This document shows, piece by piece, positions 44,349-53,602 of a DNA stretch of 64,000 bases. The DNA is taken from positions 112,001-176,000 of the forward strand of contig CAIPLT010000059.1 in the NCBI GenBank assembly GCA_903865935.1, given 5' to 3'. The first letter of the stretch is position 1; each line of letters opens with the position of its first letter. This stretch comes from Caldifarciminota bacterium. GTDB lineage: Bacteria > Hydrothermota > Tepidihabitantia > Tepidihabitantales > CAIPLT01. The notes below the pieces were generated by a model. It had not been told where the DNA came from. It was given only the letters and a program-made list of their open reading frames with translations, and made no database searches. Both the position numbers and the translations under genes were made by a program.

Positions 44349-45653
44349 ATGCTTCAAAACGTACCAAACATATTTAAGATTCCCGATTTACGGAAAAAGA
44401 TTTTATTTACTTTGGGATTAGTCGCAGTGTACCGTTTAGGTACGCATGTGCCGATTCCGGGAATCAACGGGCCAGCGTTAGGATTGTTATTGGGTCAGAT
44501 GCGCGGCACGGTTTTCGGTTTATACGATATTTTTGTTGGTGGTGCATTGTCCCGTGCATCAATCTTTGCCCTGGGTATCATGCCTTACATATCGGCATCG
44601 ATTATTTTCCAGTTGTTAGGGTCGGTTTTCCCTTATTTGGAGAAATTGCAGCGTGATGAAGATGGCAGAAAAAAGATTAATCAGTATACCCGATACGCAA
44701 CGGTTGCTTTGGCAGTGATTCAGGCATCCAGTATCGCGCTTTACTTAGAGGCTCAACCAGCGACCGCGGCTGGACCAATTGTTGCGGGCGGCGGGTTTTT
44801 CTTCAGATTGCTGACAATATTAACGATGACCGCGGGTACAATCTTTGTAATGTGGCTGGGCGAGCAGATAACGGATAAAGGTATTGGCAATGGTATTTCG
44901 TTTATCATCTTTGTCGGGTGTATTGATAACATACCATCAGATTTTGGTCGAACCATTCAGATGATGCGGGCGGGTGAAATATCCTGGTTCGCTTTATTTT
45001 TAATTATTGCGATTATTTTTGGTGTCTATGCCGGTGTTGTATTAATAACCCAGGGGATGCGTAAAATCCCGGTGCAATATCCGAAACGGGTTGTCGGTCG
45101 TAAAATGTACGGCGGTCAGGCAACCTATATTCCGTTAAGAATTAATACCGCAGGCGTAATTCCAATCATCTTTGCCCAAAGCTTAATTGTCTTTCCATCA
45201 ACTATTGCAGCTTTTATAAAAATACCATGGTTACAACAGATTGCACACATAATCGGACCGGGTGGCTGGCTTTATGATATATTATATGCGGTAGCTATTA
45301 TATTCTTTACATATTTCTACACATCGGTTGTTTTCAATCCGAGAGACCTGGCGGATAATATGCAAAGGTACGGCGGGTTTATTCCCGGTATTCGTCCCGG
45401 ACCCAATACTGCATCGTTCATTGACCGCAGTCTTTCATTAATAACATTACCGGGCGCATTGTTTTTAACCTTTATGGCTTTATTACCGACGTTTTTGATG
45501 CATTCGTTGCGTGTGCCGTTCTATTTTGGCGGTACAACCCTTTTAATTATTGTCGGTGTTGCCCTTGATACAATTCAGCAGATTGAGTCGCACTTGGTAA
45601 TGCGCCATTATGAAGGTCTGCTTAAGGGTTCAAAAGTCAAGGGTCGCCGTTAA
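44349..45653 (+). CDS. secY: Preprotein translocase subunit SecY
   Basis: 434 residues and ten membrane segments. Family signatures are clear: GTHVPIPGIN, the plug/TM2 region GIMPYISASIIFQLLG, KINQYTRYATV, MWLGEQITDKGIGNGISFIIF and RPGPNTASFIDRSL near the C-terminus. It forms the Sec channel. Unusually, map, infA and rpmJ do not follow; instead a purQ unit with its own promoter begins 73 nt downstream. Confidence 0.97.
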   Translation: MLQNVPNIFKIPDLRKKILFTLGLVAVYRLGTHVPIPGINGPALGLLLGQMRGTVFGLYDIFVGGALSRASIFALGIMPYISASIIFQLLGSVFPYLEKLQRDEDGRKKINQYTRYATVALAVIQASSIALYLEAQPATAAGPIVAGGGFFFRLLTILTMTAGTIFVMWLGEQITDKGIGNGISFIIFVGCIDNIPSDFGRTIQMMRAGEISWFALFLIIAIIFGVYAGVVLITQGMRKIPVQYPKRVVGRKMYGGQATYIPLRINTAGVIPIIFAQSLIVFPSTIAAFIKIPWLQQIAHIIGPGGWLYDILYAVAIIFFTYFYTSVVFNPRDLADNMQRYGGFIPGIRPGPNTASFIDRSLSLITLPGALFLTFMALLPTFLMHSLRVPFYFGGTTLLIIVGVALDTIQQIESHLVMRHYEGLLKGSKVKGRR

Positions 45654-45689
45654 TAATTTCCAATATCGACAATTTATTTACTTTCATTC

Positions 45690-45717
45690 TTGACATAGGG
45701 TTTATTTAGGTTATATT
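45690..45717 (+). promoter_or_regulatory. Promoter of purQ
   Basis: TTGACA, 16-nt spacer, TATATT; -10 ends 8 nt before the purQ ATG. Confidence 0.8.
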
Positions 45718-45725
45718 TCTGTCTT

Positions 45726-46541
45726 ATGGTAAAAACCGCCGTGCTTTTTACTGCCGGGACCAATTGTGATGAGGAGACAATATACGCATTTGAATTAGCC
45801 GGAGCAAAGGCAGTTAGAATCCATCTGAATAAGCTAAAGAAAAACAAACATATTTTAAAAGATTATCATATTTTGGTAATTCCAGGCGGATTTACCTACG
45901 GCGATTATATCAGCGCAGGAAAGATTTTAGCTAATGAACTGCAATATATTCTTGCAGATAGTATTAATGAGTTTATCCGGCAGGGGAAACTAATACTGGG
46001 CATCTGCAATGGTTTTCAAATTCTGGCAAAAGCGGGTATTTTGCCGGGGTTTTCCAATGACAAGGTAAAAAAAACATACTTTTCCAAACAGACCGTGACT
46101 TTGGATACCAATGATTCGAACCGTTTCGAGTGCCGCTGGATATATTTAAAACCTAATCCGAAAAGTCCCTGTGTATTTACCAAAGGGATGAATAATATCA
46201 TATCAATTCCGGTTGCGCATGCGGAAGGGAAATTTGTGGTTAATAAAAAAGAAACCTTGTCAAAACTTATCAAACAGGAGCAGGTTGTATTCACTTATGT
46301 CAACGATAAAGGCAAGAAAGCGGATTATCCATACAATCCAAATGGTTCAGTCGCGGATATTGCCGGAATCTGTGATTCGACCGGACGGATATTTGGTTTG
46401 ATGCCGCATCCCGAACGGGCATCAACTATTTATCAATATCCGAATTGGGGAGCTTCGCTCCACGCATCGGAAAAAACACAAGAACCGGATGGAATTAAAA
46501 TGTTTATTAACGCGGTAAATTATGCCAAAGAAAATCTCTAA
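45726..46541 (+). CDS. purQ: Phosphoribosylformylglycinamidine synthase subunit PurQ
   Basis: 271 residues of the class I glutamine amidotransferase type. TAGTNCDEETIYAFELAGA opens the protein, PGGFTYGDYISAGKI precedes the nucleophile C94 in LGICNGFQIL, and PHPERAS near the end supplies His/Glu. It delivers ammonia for FGAR amidation in purine synthesis. It is somewhat longer than usual PurQ (about 225-230). No purL or purS is adjacent. Its end overlaps the next gene by 20 nt. Confidence 0.9.
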   Translation: MVKTAVLFTAGTNCDEETIYAFELAGAKAVRIHLNKLKKNKHILKDYHILVIPGGFTYGDYISAGKILANELQYILADSINEFIRQGKLILGICNGFQILAKAGILPGFSNDKVKKTYFSKQTVTLDTNDSNRFECRWIYLKPNPKSPCVFTKGMNNIISIPVAHAEGKFVVNKKETLSKLIKQEQVVFTYVNDKGKKADYPYNPNGSVADIAGICDSTGRIFGLMPHPERASTIYQYPNWGASLHASEKTQEPDGIKMFINAVNYAKENL

Positions 46542-46845
46542 CCGTATTGAGCATCACCCGATACTGACATTTGTAAAGGGGAGATTGGTTAAATTCTATT
46601 TTGAAGGCAAGGAATTACAAGGGTATGAAAATGAGCCGATTGCCGCCGCACTAATCGCCAATGGTATAAAAGTATTTCGGATAACCGAAAAGATGAAACG
46701 ACCAAGGGGATTTTTCTGTGCAGTTGGAAAATGTTCTTCATGCTTGATGACCGTTGACTCAAAGCCAAATGTGATGGTCTGTGTCGAGTTATTAAAAGAA
46801 GGGATGAAAGTGGAAAGACAAATCGGGAGAGGAAAACTGGTATAA
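46522..46845 (+). CDS. 2Fe-2S ferredoxin-like subunit of an amine/opine-type dehydrogenase
   Basis: A 107-residue protein resembling HcnA and the N-terminal domain of sarcosine oxidase alpha: LVKFYFEGKELQGYENEPIAAALIANGIKVFR (in part), then CAVGKCSSCLMTVDSKPNVMVC with the four cluster cysteines. It is likely the electron-transfer subunit for the FAD protein that follows 8 nt later. It overlaps purQ by 20 nt. Confidence 0.8.
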   Translation: MPKKISNRIEHHPILTFVKGRLVKFYFEGKELQGYENEPIAAALIANGIKVFRITEKMKRPRGFFCAVGKCSSCLMTVDSKPNVMVCVELLKEGMKVERQIGRGKLV

Positions 46846-46853
46846 ATTGTAAA

Positions 46854-47948
46854 ATGAAGAAGTCTGATTCAGAATTTGAAATAATAATCGTTGGCAGCGG
46901 ACCAGCCGGTTTGTCAGCCGCTGCGGTTGCAGCCGAACTTGACGCAAAGATTGCAATAATTGATGATAATCCGATTGTCGGCGGACAGCTGATAAAGCAG
47001 ACCCACAAATTTTTTGGCTCAAAGAGTCATTTTTGCGGTGTGCGGGGGATTGACATTGCTAAGATTCTGGAAAAGAGAATTCAGCACCCGAATATTACAC
47101 TTTTGTTAGATGCATCGGTAGTTGGTTATTACGAAGATAATATTCTTGGAGTATTACAGAAAGAGAGATTTATCAAACTTTATGCACCAAAGATAATTTT
47201 CGCAACCGGTGCCGCGGAGAATTTAATCGCGTTTCCGAATAATGATTTACCAGGAGTTTATGGTGCTGGCGCAGTTCAGACTTTGATGAATGTGCATGGT
47301 GTTTTGCCGGGCAAACGAGCGTTAATGGTCGGGTCGGGCAATATCGGTCTGATTGTTTCGTATCAGATGATGCAGGCGGGTATTGAAGTTGTCGCATTAA
47401 TCGAGATACTGGATAAAATTGGCGGATACAATGTGCATGCAGCCAAACTGAGAAGATTAGGTGTACCGATTTTAACATCGCACACGATAAAATATGCCAC
47501 AGGCAAGGATTTTGTCACTGGTGCGGTAATTGCTAGAGTCAATAAAAAGTTTAAACCGATTAAAGGAACAGACAAGCGGCTCAGGGTTGATATGATATGT
47601 CTCGCGGTCGGGTTAACTCCGTTGTCCGAACTTTTATATCAGGCAGGATGTGAAGTAATTTATATACCGGAGCTGGGCGGAAATGTTGCCTGGCATTCCG
47701 AAAATATGGAAACATTAAAAAATGGTATTTTTGTTGCCGGTGACGCATCTGGGATTGAAGAAGCATCAACCGCAATGCTCGAAGGTCGGATCGCCGGTGC
47801 TTGCGCTTTTGAAAGCTTACACGGGAAAAATCCCAAAGCGCAAGAGATAATTCAAGAAGCAAAAAAAGAACTACGAGAAATCCGTCAGGGTCCGTTCGGT
47901 ACCAAGCCAAGAATTGGTAAAGAGAAGCTGCAGACTATCGCGCCGTAA
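46854..47948 (+). CDS. FAD-dependent oxidoreductase (HcnB / proline dehydrogenase alpha-like)
   Basis: 364 residues of the NAD(P)/FAD disulfide-reductase-like fold: dinucleotide motif IIIVGSGPAGLSAAAVAAEL near 9-28, second motif ALMVGSGNIGLIVSYQM near 158, and the C-terminal FAD motif NGIFVAGDASGIEEASTAMLEG. With the 2Fe-2S protein upstream it resembles HcnAB-type or dye-linked proline/opine dehydrogenase pairs. The beta (DAO-like) subunit normally found with them is not adjacent, so the substrate is open. Confidence 0.8.
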   Translation: MKKSDSEFEIIIVGSGPAGLSAAAVAAELDAKIAIIDDNPIVGGQLIKQTHKFFGSKSHFCGVRGIDIAKILEKRIQHPNITLLLDASVVGYYEDNILGVLQKERFIKLYAPKIIFATGAAENLIAFPNNDLPGVYGAGAVQTLMNVHGVLPGKRALMVGSGNIGLIVSYQMMQAGIEVVALIEILDKIGGYNVHAAKLRRLGVPILTSHTIKYATGKDFVTGAVIARVNKKFKPIKGTDKRLRVDMICLAVGLTPLSELLYQAGCEVIYIPELGGNVAWHSENMETLKNGIFVAGDASGIEEASTAMLEGRIAGACAFESLHGKNPKAQEIIQEAKKELREIRQGPFGTKPRIGKEKLQTIAP

Positions 47949-47973
47949 AATCAAAAATTAAATATTAAAATTC

Positions 47974-48007
47974 AAAATGTAAAATGTCTATTTATAGTTT
48001 ACATTTT
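47974..48007. terminator. Bidirectional terminator
   Basis: AAAATGTAAA and TTTACATTTT form a 10-bp stem with a 14-nt loop, with T-rich sequence on the right and A-rich on the left. It separates convergent genes ending at 47948 and 48076. Confidence 0.7.
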
Positions 48008-48075
48008 TGCGAGCATGAATAGTTACGTATTTTTGCCAAACTTGATACAGTGTGAATCTTTTTTGCTTATGTTGC

Positions 48076-49689
48076 TTATTTTATGACAGATAATCTTTCG
48101 ATTATCCTATTTGATTCGGTTGTCAAATAAAGAAAATAAACCCCAGCTGACAGATTTTTTGTGTTGAGGGTTAACTGATAATTCCCAGCATTCTTATATT
48201 CATTTACCAATGTCTTTACCCATCTACCAGAAATATCATATAATTGTAGCGATACTTTTCCATCAACGGGCAACGTATAACGGATAACGGCCAACGATTT
48301 TACCGGATTAGGACAGGCAGTAAAATTACCATTTATCAATTTAGCGGTCACATGTGCTTCTTCAATCCCTTGTGTTTGTATATATTTTATTGTCAGATAG
48401 TCGTAATAGGTAGTAGGACTATGACATGACCCTGCCACATAAGCATGACCTGAATTGTCTACAGCAAGAGAATTAGCACCATCATCACCGCTGTCTGGTA
48501 CATCATATCGTGCTAACCACTGTTCAATGCCTACAGAATTATATTTGATAGTAACACAATCCATATTTGTGTTGATGCCACAACTTTTTCCCGTGATATA
48601 GGCATTACCTAAATTATCAACCGCTATCGCATATGCTTCGTCATTGTTATTGGCAGTGTCATTATATCTTTTAACCCACTGTTCAACACCGGCAGAATTA
48701 TACTTGATTGTCGCATAATCATAATAACTTCCTGAACCAGTACTGCGTCCTGTAATATAGACGTTACCGGAATTATTAACTGCTATCCCAAGTGCTTCAT
48801 CATAATTATTACCTGGTCCGTTATATCTTGCGACCCATTGCTCATTTCCGTCTGAATTATACTTGATTGTCGTATAGTCTTGTAAACTGCCTGAACCATA
48901 ACTGTAACCTGTAACATAGACATTTCCAGAACCATCAACTGCTATCGCATTTGCCTGGTCAACACCATTTCCTGGACCATTGTATCTTCTGGCCCAAATG
49001 GTATCACCCGATGTATTATACTTGATTGTTGCCCAGTCATAATTAGTCCCTGAAGCATAGCTATTACCTGTCACATACACATTACCTGCATTATCAACCG
49101 CCATTGCATACACTTCGTCACCATTACTGCCAGGTCCATTATTATACCTTCTGACCCAAACGGTATCACCATTCGCATTATATCTGATTGTCGCATAATC
49201 ACCGTCACTTGTTCCTGTCACATAGACATTACCCGAATAATCAACTGCTATCGCTTTTGCTATATCATAACCATGATTATAATACACTATCCACTGGGTG
49301 ACACCAAGTGTATTATATTTAATTGTCGTATAGTCATAAACATAAGGGTAATGATAACTTCCTCCTGTCACATAAACATTGCCAGACGTATCTACTGCAA
49401 TGGCTTCGGCATAATCATAACTACTGCCTTCATATGTTCGATACCACTGTTGAACTCCTAAAGAATCATATTTAACCGTCGCCATGTCACAATAAGATAC
49501 GAAACTTCCGACTGTTCCTGTTACATAAACATTACCTGCGATATCTACTGCAAGAGCGCACGCTCCATCAGAATTGCCCCATGGCCCGTGATATCTTCTA
49601 ACCCAGGCAGTATCAACCTGACCGAACAGATTAGCATGCAGAATACACAAGATAGAATATAGGATAACTACATGGATATATCTTTTCAT
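48076..49689 (-). CDS. Secreted SBBP-repeat beta-propeller with T9SS sorting domain
   Basis: About 537 residues from ATG 49689: signal peptide ending at ANLFGQ, then eight SBBP-type repeats of about 52 residues with the core AIAVDxSGNVYVTGxS and TIKYNxxGxxxWxxRYNG. The last 80 residues are a type A sorting domain (CPNPVKSLAVIRY, QLYDISGRWVKTL, AGVYFLYL). A longer in-frame start at 49731 was rejected because it precedes the promoter and signal peptide. Likely surface-exposed or released. Confidence 0.85.
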   Translation of the reverse strand: MKRYIHVVILYSILCILHANLFGQVDTAWVRRYHGPWGNSDGACALAVDIAGNVYVTGTVGSFVSYCDMATVKYDSLGVQQWYRTYEGSSYDYAEAIAVDTSGNVYVTGGSYHYPYVYDYTTIKYNTLGVTQWIVYYNHGYDIAKAIAVDYSGNVYVTGTSDGDYATIRYNANGDTVWVRRYNNGPGSNGDEVYAMAVDNAGNVYVTGNSYASGTNYDWATIKYNTSGDTIWARRYNGPGNGVDQANAIAVDGSGNVYVTGYSYGSGSLQDYTTIKYNSDGNEQWVARYNGPGNNYDEALGIAVNNSGNVYITGRSTGSGSYYDYATIKYNSAGVEQWVKRYNDTANNNDEAYAIAVDNLGNAYITGKSCGINTNMDCVTIKYNSVGIEQWLARYDVPDSGDDGANSLAVDNSGHAYVAGSCHSPTTYYDYLTIKYIQTQGIEEAHVTAKLINGNFTACPNPVKSLAVIRYTLPVDGKVSLQLYDISGRWVKTLVNEYKNAGNYQLTLNTKNLSAGVYFLYLTTESNRIIERLSVIK

Positions 49690-49703
49690 ACTGTCTTTGC
49701 AGA

Positions 49704-49731
49704 AGTGTAACTCCAAAATTCCACCTGTCAA
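49704..49731 (-). promoter_or_regulatory. Promoter of the SBBP-repeat gene
   Basis: Minus strand: TTGACA, 16-nt spacer, TACACT; -10 ends 14 nt before ATG 49689, with no Shine-Dalgarno. Confidence 0.65.
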
Positions 49732-49760
49732 TGCTATTTCAGCAAGTTCATAATTTCTCC

Positions 49761-49788
49761 TTGACTTTCAGCTTAAATTCAATATTAT
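49761..49788 (+). promoter_or_regulatory. Promoter of the EF-G-like operon
   Basis: TTGACT, 16-nt spacer, TATTAT; it gives a leader of about 40 nt with CGGAGGA before GTG 49835. Confidence 0.6.
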
Positions 49789-49834
49789 TAACAATACAGA
49801 ATTTGAAAGGTGTTAATATTTTTCGGAGGAAGTA

Positions 49835-51919
49835 GTGAAAGAATATAATTCGGATAAGATTATTAATTTAGGATTTTTTGGTCATGGCGGTTGCGGCAAA
49901 ACGTCAATTGGCGAAGCAATTCTTTATTTGTTAAAGCAGAATACCCGTTTGGGTCGGGTTGATGAAGGAACTTCGCTATTCAATTATGACGAGGACGAAA
50001 TCACCCGTAAAATCAGTATTAATCTGGCATTAGGATACGGCGAATATAAAGACCATTATTTTAATTTAGTTGATACGCCGGGTTATGCCGATTTTGTCGG
50101 CGAGGTTTTCTCCGGGTTAAAAGCGATTGACTGCGCCGTGGTTGTGATTGATGCGAGTTCGGGTATTGAAGTTGGGACGGAAATGGTCTGGCGGTATATC
50201 AATAAAGAAGAATTGCCGCGCATGATTTTTATAAATAAATTAAAGAGAGAACACAGTGATTTCTATAAGATTCTGGATGAGGTTATAAAAGAATGGGGCA
50301 GCGGCGTGTGCCCGTTATTTTTACCTGTCGGCAAAGAGATGGGATTTGAAGGTATTGTCAGTATTTTAGACAATAAGGCATATTCATATAAAGACGGACA
50401 GCGTAAAGAAGTGCCAGTGCCGGATAGTGTTAAAGACCAGATTGCAACTTACCGGGATAAAATTATTGAAGCGGCTTCAGATGTTAACGAAGAGATTATG
50501 AATAAATTTCTTGAAGGCGGGGAAATATCTTCGGAAGAACTTAAACCGGCGGTCAAGGAAGGTATTAAACTGCATAAGATTTATCCGATTCTATGCGGTG
50601 ATGCATATGCGAATATCGGTATTGATATGCTATTGGATTTTGCAGTTGATATGCTGCCAGGTCTGGCTTTGACAAGAGAACTGAAAGGTATTGATTTGAA
50701 GAAAAATCAGGAAAAAGTTCTCAAAGCTGATATAAAAGGACGTCCAGTAGTATTTGTGTTTAAGACAGTTTCAGAACCACATATCGGTGATATGAACTAT
50801 GTACGGGTATTGTCCGGAAATTTAGAATCAGGCAGCACTTTATTAAATGGAACGGTCGAGCGGGAAGAGAAGATTAACCAGATTTATTATGTTAAAGGAA
50901 AAGAAAGGGTCGAGACCAACAAACTGCGCACTGGCGAGATTGGTGCTTTAGTTAAACTAAGGCAGACCAAAACATCAGACACACTGTCGCACCCGCAGGA
51001 GCCGATTCGATTGCCCAAGATTGATTTTCCCTTGCCGTCAATCTCAGTTGCGATTGTACCCAAGTCCAAGGGCGATGAAGAAAAAGTGTCCAATGGTCTT
51101 TCGCGTCTGCACGAAGAAGACCCGACTTTCACATATATCTATGATGGTGAATTGAAACAGCAGATAGTTTCTGGTTTGGGTGAATTACATCTGGATATTG
51201 TTATTGGTCGGCTAAAGAGAAAGTTTGAAGTATCAGTAGATTTGGAAAAACCGCGTGTTCCGTATCGGGAAACGATTATGAGAAAAGCCGAAGCCCAGGG
51301 CAAATACAAAAAGCAGAGCGGCGGTCGAGGTCAATATGGTGATGTCTGGTTACGATTAGAACCCAAACCGCGCGGCGGTGGCTATGAATTTGCCGATGAA
51401 ATTTATGGTGGTTCAGTACCGTCAAAGTATATTCCATCGGTCGAAAAAGGTGTAGTTGAGATTATGGCGAATGGTGTGCTTGCCGGTTATCAAGTTATCG
51501 ACCTGAAAGCGACTATTTACGATGGTTCATATCATGAGGTCGACTCGTCGGATATCGCATTTAAAATTGCTGGTCAATTAGCATTTAAAGCTGCGGCCGA
51601 AAAAGCGAGTCTGGTGATATTAGAGCCGATTTGCGATGTTGAAGTGACTGTGCCTGAGCAATACATTGGTGATATTATGGGAGATTTAAATGCCCGACGA
51701 GGCAGGATTATGGGTGTTGATACCGAAGGTCGCCTGCAGGTGATCAAGGCAAAAGTGCCGCAGGCAGAAATGTACAAGTACTCAAATTCACTCCGTTCAT
51801 TTACTCAGGGTCGCGGTTATTTTACGATGAAGTTCTCTCATTATGAGGAAGCACCGAGAGAAACTGCGACGAAGATTATTGAAGAAGCGAAACGAGCAAA
51901 AGAAGCAGCTAACGCTTAA
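49835..51919 (+). CDS. Elongation factor G-like protein (EF-G2 type)
   Basis: 694 residues with all five EF-G domains, including the C-terminal domain (SDIAFKIAGQLAFKAA and DIMGDLNARRGRIMG). The GTPase motifs depart from classical EF-G: G1 is GHGGCGKTS (16-24) instead of GHIDAGKTT; G3 is DTPGY (80-84), with tyrosine replacing the catalytic histidine; and G4 is NKLK (134-137) instead of NKxD. The first two changes are typical of EF-G2-type paralogues. It starts at GTG 49835 after GGAGGA and leads the ribD-ribE run. Confidence 0.85.
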   Translation: MKEYNSDKIINLGFFGHGGCGKTSIGEAILYLLKQNTRLGRVDEGTSLFNYDEDEITRKISINLALGYGEYKDHYFNLVDTPGYADFVGEVFSGLKAIDCAVVVIDASSGIEVGTEMVWRYINKEELPRMIFINKLKREHSDFYKILDEVIKEWGSGVCPLFLPVGKEMGFEGIVSILDNKAYSYKDGQRKEVPVPDSVKDQIATYRDKIIEAASDVNEEIMNKFLEGGEISSEELKPAVKEGIKLHKIYPILCGDAYANIGIDMLLDFAVDMLPGLALTRELKGIDLKKNQEKVLKADIKGRPVVFVFKTVSEPHIGDMNYVRVLSGNLESGSTLLNGTVEREEKINQIYYVKGKERVETNKLRTGEIGALVKLRQTKTSDTLSHPQEPIRLPKIDFPLPSISVAIVPKSKGDEEKVSNGLSRLHEEDPTFTYIYDGELKQQIVSGLGELHLDIVIGRLKRKFEVSVDLEKPRVPYRETIMRKAEAQGKYKKQSGGRGQYGDVWLRLEPKPRGGGYEFADEIYGGSVPSKYIPSVEKGVVEIMANGVLAGYQVIDLKATIYDGSYHEVDSSDIAFKIAGQLAFKAAAEKASLVILEPICDVEVTVPEQYIGDIMGDLNARRGRIMGVDTEGRLQVIKAKVPQAEMYKYSNSLRSFTQGRGYFTMKFSHYEEAPRETATKIIEEAKRAKEAANA

Positions 51920-51939
51920 TTAAACAGCGTCTAAGTTTA

Positions 51940-53031
51940 ATGTCCATTGATGATAAATATTTTATGCACGAGGCCATGCTTTTGGCGGAAAATGGTCGTG
52001 GTTTTGTCTCGCCCAATCCTTTGGTTGGCGCGGTTATTGTTAAGAATAACAAAATTATCGGTCGGGGTTATCACAAAAAGTTCGGCGATGCGCATGCGGA
52101 GGTTAATGCATTTAAAAACGCTAAAGAATCAGTTAAAGGTGCGAAACTTTACGTGACGCTCGAGCCCTGCAATTACTTGGAGAAAAAAACCCCACCATGT
52201 GTACCGGCAATCATTAACGCTGGTATCAAAGAAGTTGTGATTGGGACTTTGGACTGTAATCCCAGAGTCTGTAACAAAGGAGTTGCCGATTTAAGAAAAG
52301 CAGGGATTAAAGTCAAAGTCGGGGTGATGCGAAAGGAAATTGAACAGCAGAATGAATCATATTTAAAATATTCACAAACAAATAAGCCATTTGTCATTCT
52401 GAAATTAGGTTTATCATTAGACGGTCGCATTGCTACGAGTTCGGGTGAGTCAAAATGGATTACCAGCCCACAAAGCCGAAAGTTCGGTCAGGAAATAAGA
52501 AAACAGGTTGATGCGATTTTAGTCGGCATCAATACAATCTTAAAGGATAATCCAAAGTTAAGTTGCCGTATTGCACCATGGAAAACATTAATCAGAGTAA
52601 TCTTAGATCCAAATTTAACAACTCCACCGCATGCCAATGTGCTGAAGGGCATTTGCCCAATACTGATTTTTGCCGATAAAAACAGCCGTTCGGTATTATT
52701 GAGCGAGGGGAAAAACCTTGAGGTTATACGGGTTGATAAAGACCAGGAAGAACTTCTGTCCTGGGATGATATCCTGTCGGAACTGGCAAAGAGAAATATC
52801 GCATCGGTTTTGATTGAAGGCGGAGCCCAGGTCGCAAGTTCGGCTTTACAGTCCGGTGTGGTTGATAAACTTTATCTGATATACGCGCCGAAGATTTTAG
52901 GCAAAGGGATATCATTTTCCGACTATCTCCGCCTTGACGGACTTAAATCTGCGTTAAAACTGAAAGACTATAAAATTTCTCGCAGCGGGAAGGACTTTAT
53001 TTTAGAGGCATATGTTCACCGGCATAATTGA
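51940..53031 (+). CDS. ribD: Bifunctional riboflavin biosynthesis deaminase/reductase RibD
   Basis: 363 residues. The N-terminal deaminase has the zinc motifs HAEVNAF and the PCNYLEKKTPPC pair, with NPLVGAVIV before them. The C-terminal reductase begins LGLSLDGRIATSSGESKWIT and ends VDKLYLIYAPKILG. It converts DRAPP to ArPP in riboflavin synthesis. It lies 20 nt after the EF-G-like gene and overlaps ribE by 20 nt. No Shine-Dalgarno is seen. Confidence 0.95.
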   Translation: MSIDDKYFMHEAMLLAENGRGFVSPNPLVGAVIVKNNKIIGRGYHKKFGDAHAEVNAFKNAKESVKGAKLYVTLEPCNYLEKKTPPCVPAIINAGIKEVVIGTLDCNPRVCNKGVADLRKAGIKVKVGVMRKEIEQQNESYLKYSQTNKPFVILKLGLSLDGRIATSSGESKWITSPQSRKFGQEIRKQVDAILVGINTILKDNPKLSCRIAPWKTLIRVILDPNLTTPPHANVLKGICPILIFADKNSRSVLLSEGKNLEVIRVDKDQEELLSWDDILSELAKRNIASVLIEGGAQVASSALQSGVVDKLYLIYAPKILGKGISFSDYLRLDGLKSALKLKDYKISRSGKDFILEAYVHRHN

Positions 53032-53602
53032 GTCAATCGGTAAAATTACGAGAATTGAAACAAAAGGTAGTAATCGCATTTTCACAATCCAGGCGTCGCT
53101 TGGCAAAGAATTGAAAGCGTCGGACAGCATTGCGATTGATGGGTGTTGTTTAACGGTTATTGATACACAAAAAGATACATTCAAGGTCGAAGCTGTAGCT
53201 GAGACCCTAAAAACGACCACGCTTGCTCAAATAAAAACCAGCAGTTGTGTTAATCTGGAACGCGCCCGTATGATAAGCGAGAGGTTTGAGGGACACATTG
53301 TGCAAGGGCATATAGATGATAAAGCAAAGATTACCAATATCCACAAGACTCAAGATTCAATAGCAGTTGAAATCGAGTCATCAAAGGATGGCGTGAAACA
53401 TGTTGTCGATAAAGGTTCAATTGCGATTGACGGGATTAGCTTGACTATCGCTAAAATCAAAGGGACAAAGATTAGCGTTAATATCATTCCATTTACATTC
53501 AATAATACAACGCTTAAACATAAAAGAATCAGTGACTGGGTAAATATTGAGTTTGATGTAATCGGCAAATATGTCCGCAAATATATTAATTCGCGAAGTT
53601 AA
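53012..53602 (+). CDS. ribE: Riboflavin synthase alpha chain RibE
   Basis: 196 residues made of two similar lumazine-binding barrels. It starts MFTGIIESIGKITRIE, with SDSIAIDGCCLTV and GHIVQGHIDDKAK, then the second repeat KGSIAIDGISLTI. It dismutates 6,7-dimethyl-8-ribityllumazine to riboflavin. ribA/B and ribH are not adjacent. It overlaps ribD by 20 nt and the radical SAM gene by 32 nt. Confidence 0.95.
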   Translation: MFTGIIESIGKITRIETKGSNRIFTIQASLGKELKASDSIAIDGCCLTVIDTQKDTFKVEAVAETLKTTTLAQIKTSSCVNLERARMISERFEGHIVQGHIDDKAKITNIHKTQDSIAVEIESSKDGVKHVVDKGSIAIDGISLTIAKIKGTKISVNIIPFTFNNTTLKHKRISDWVNIEFDVIGKYVRKYINSRS

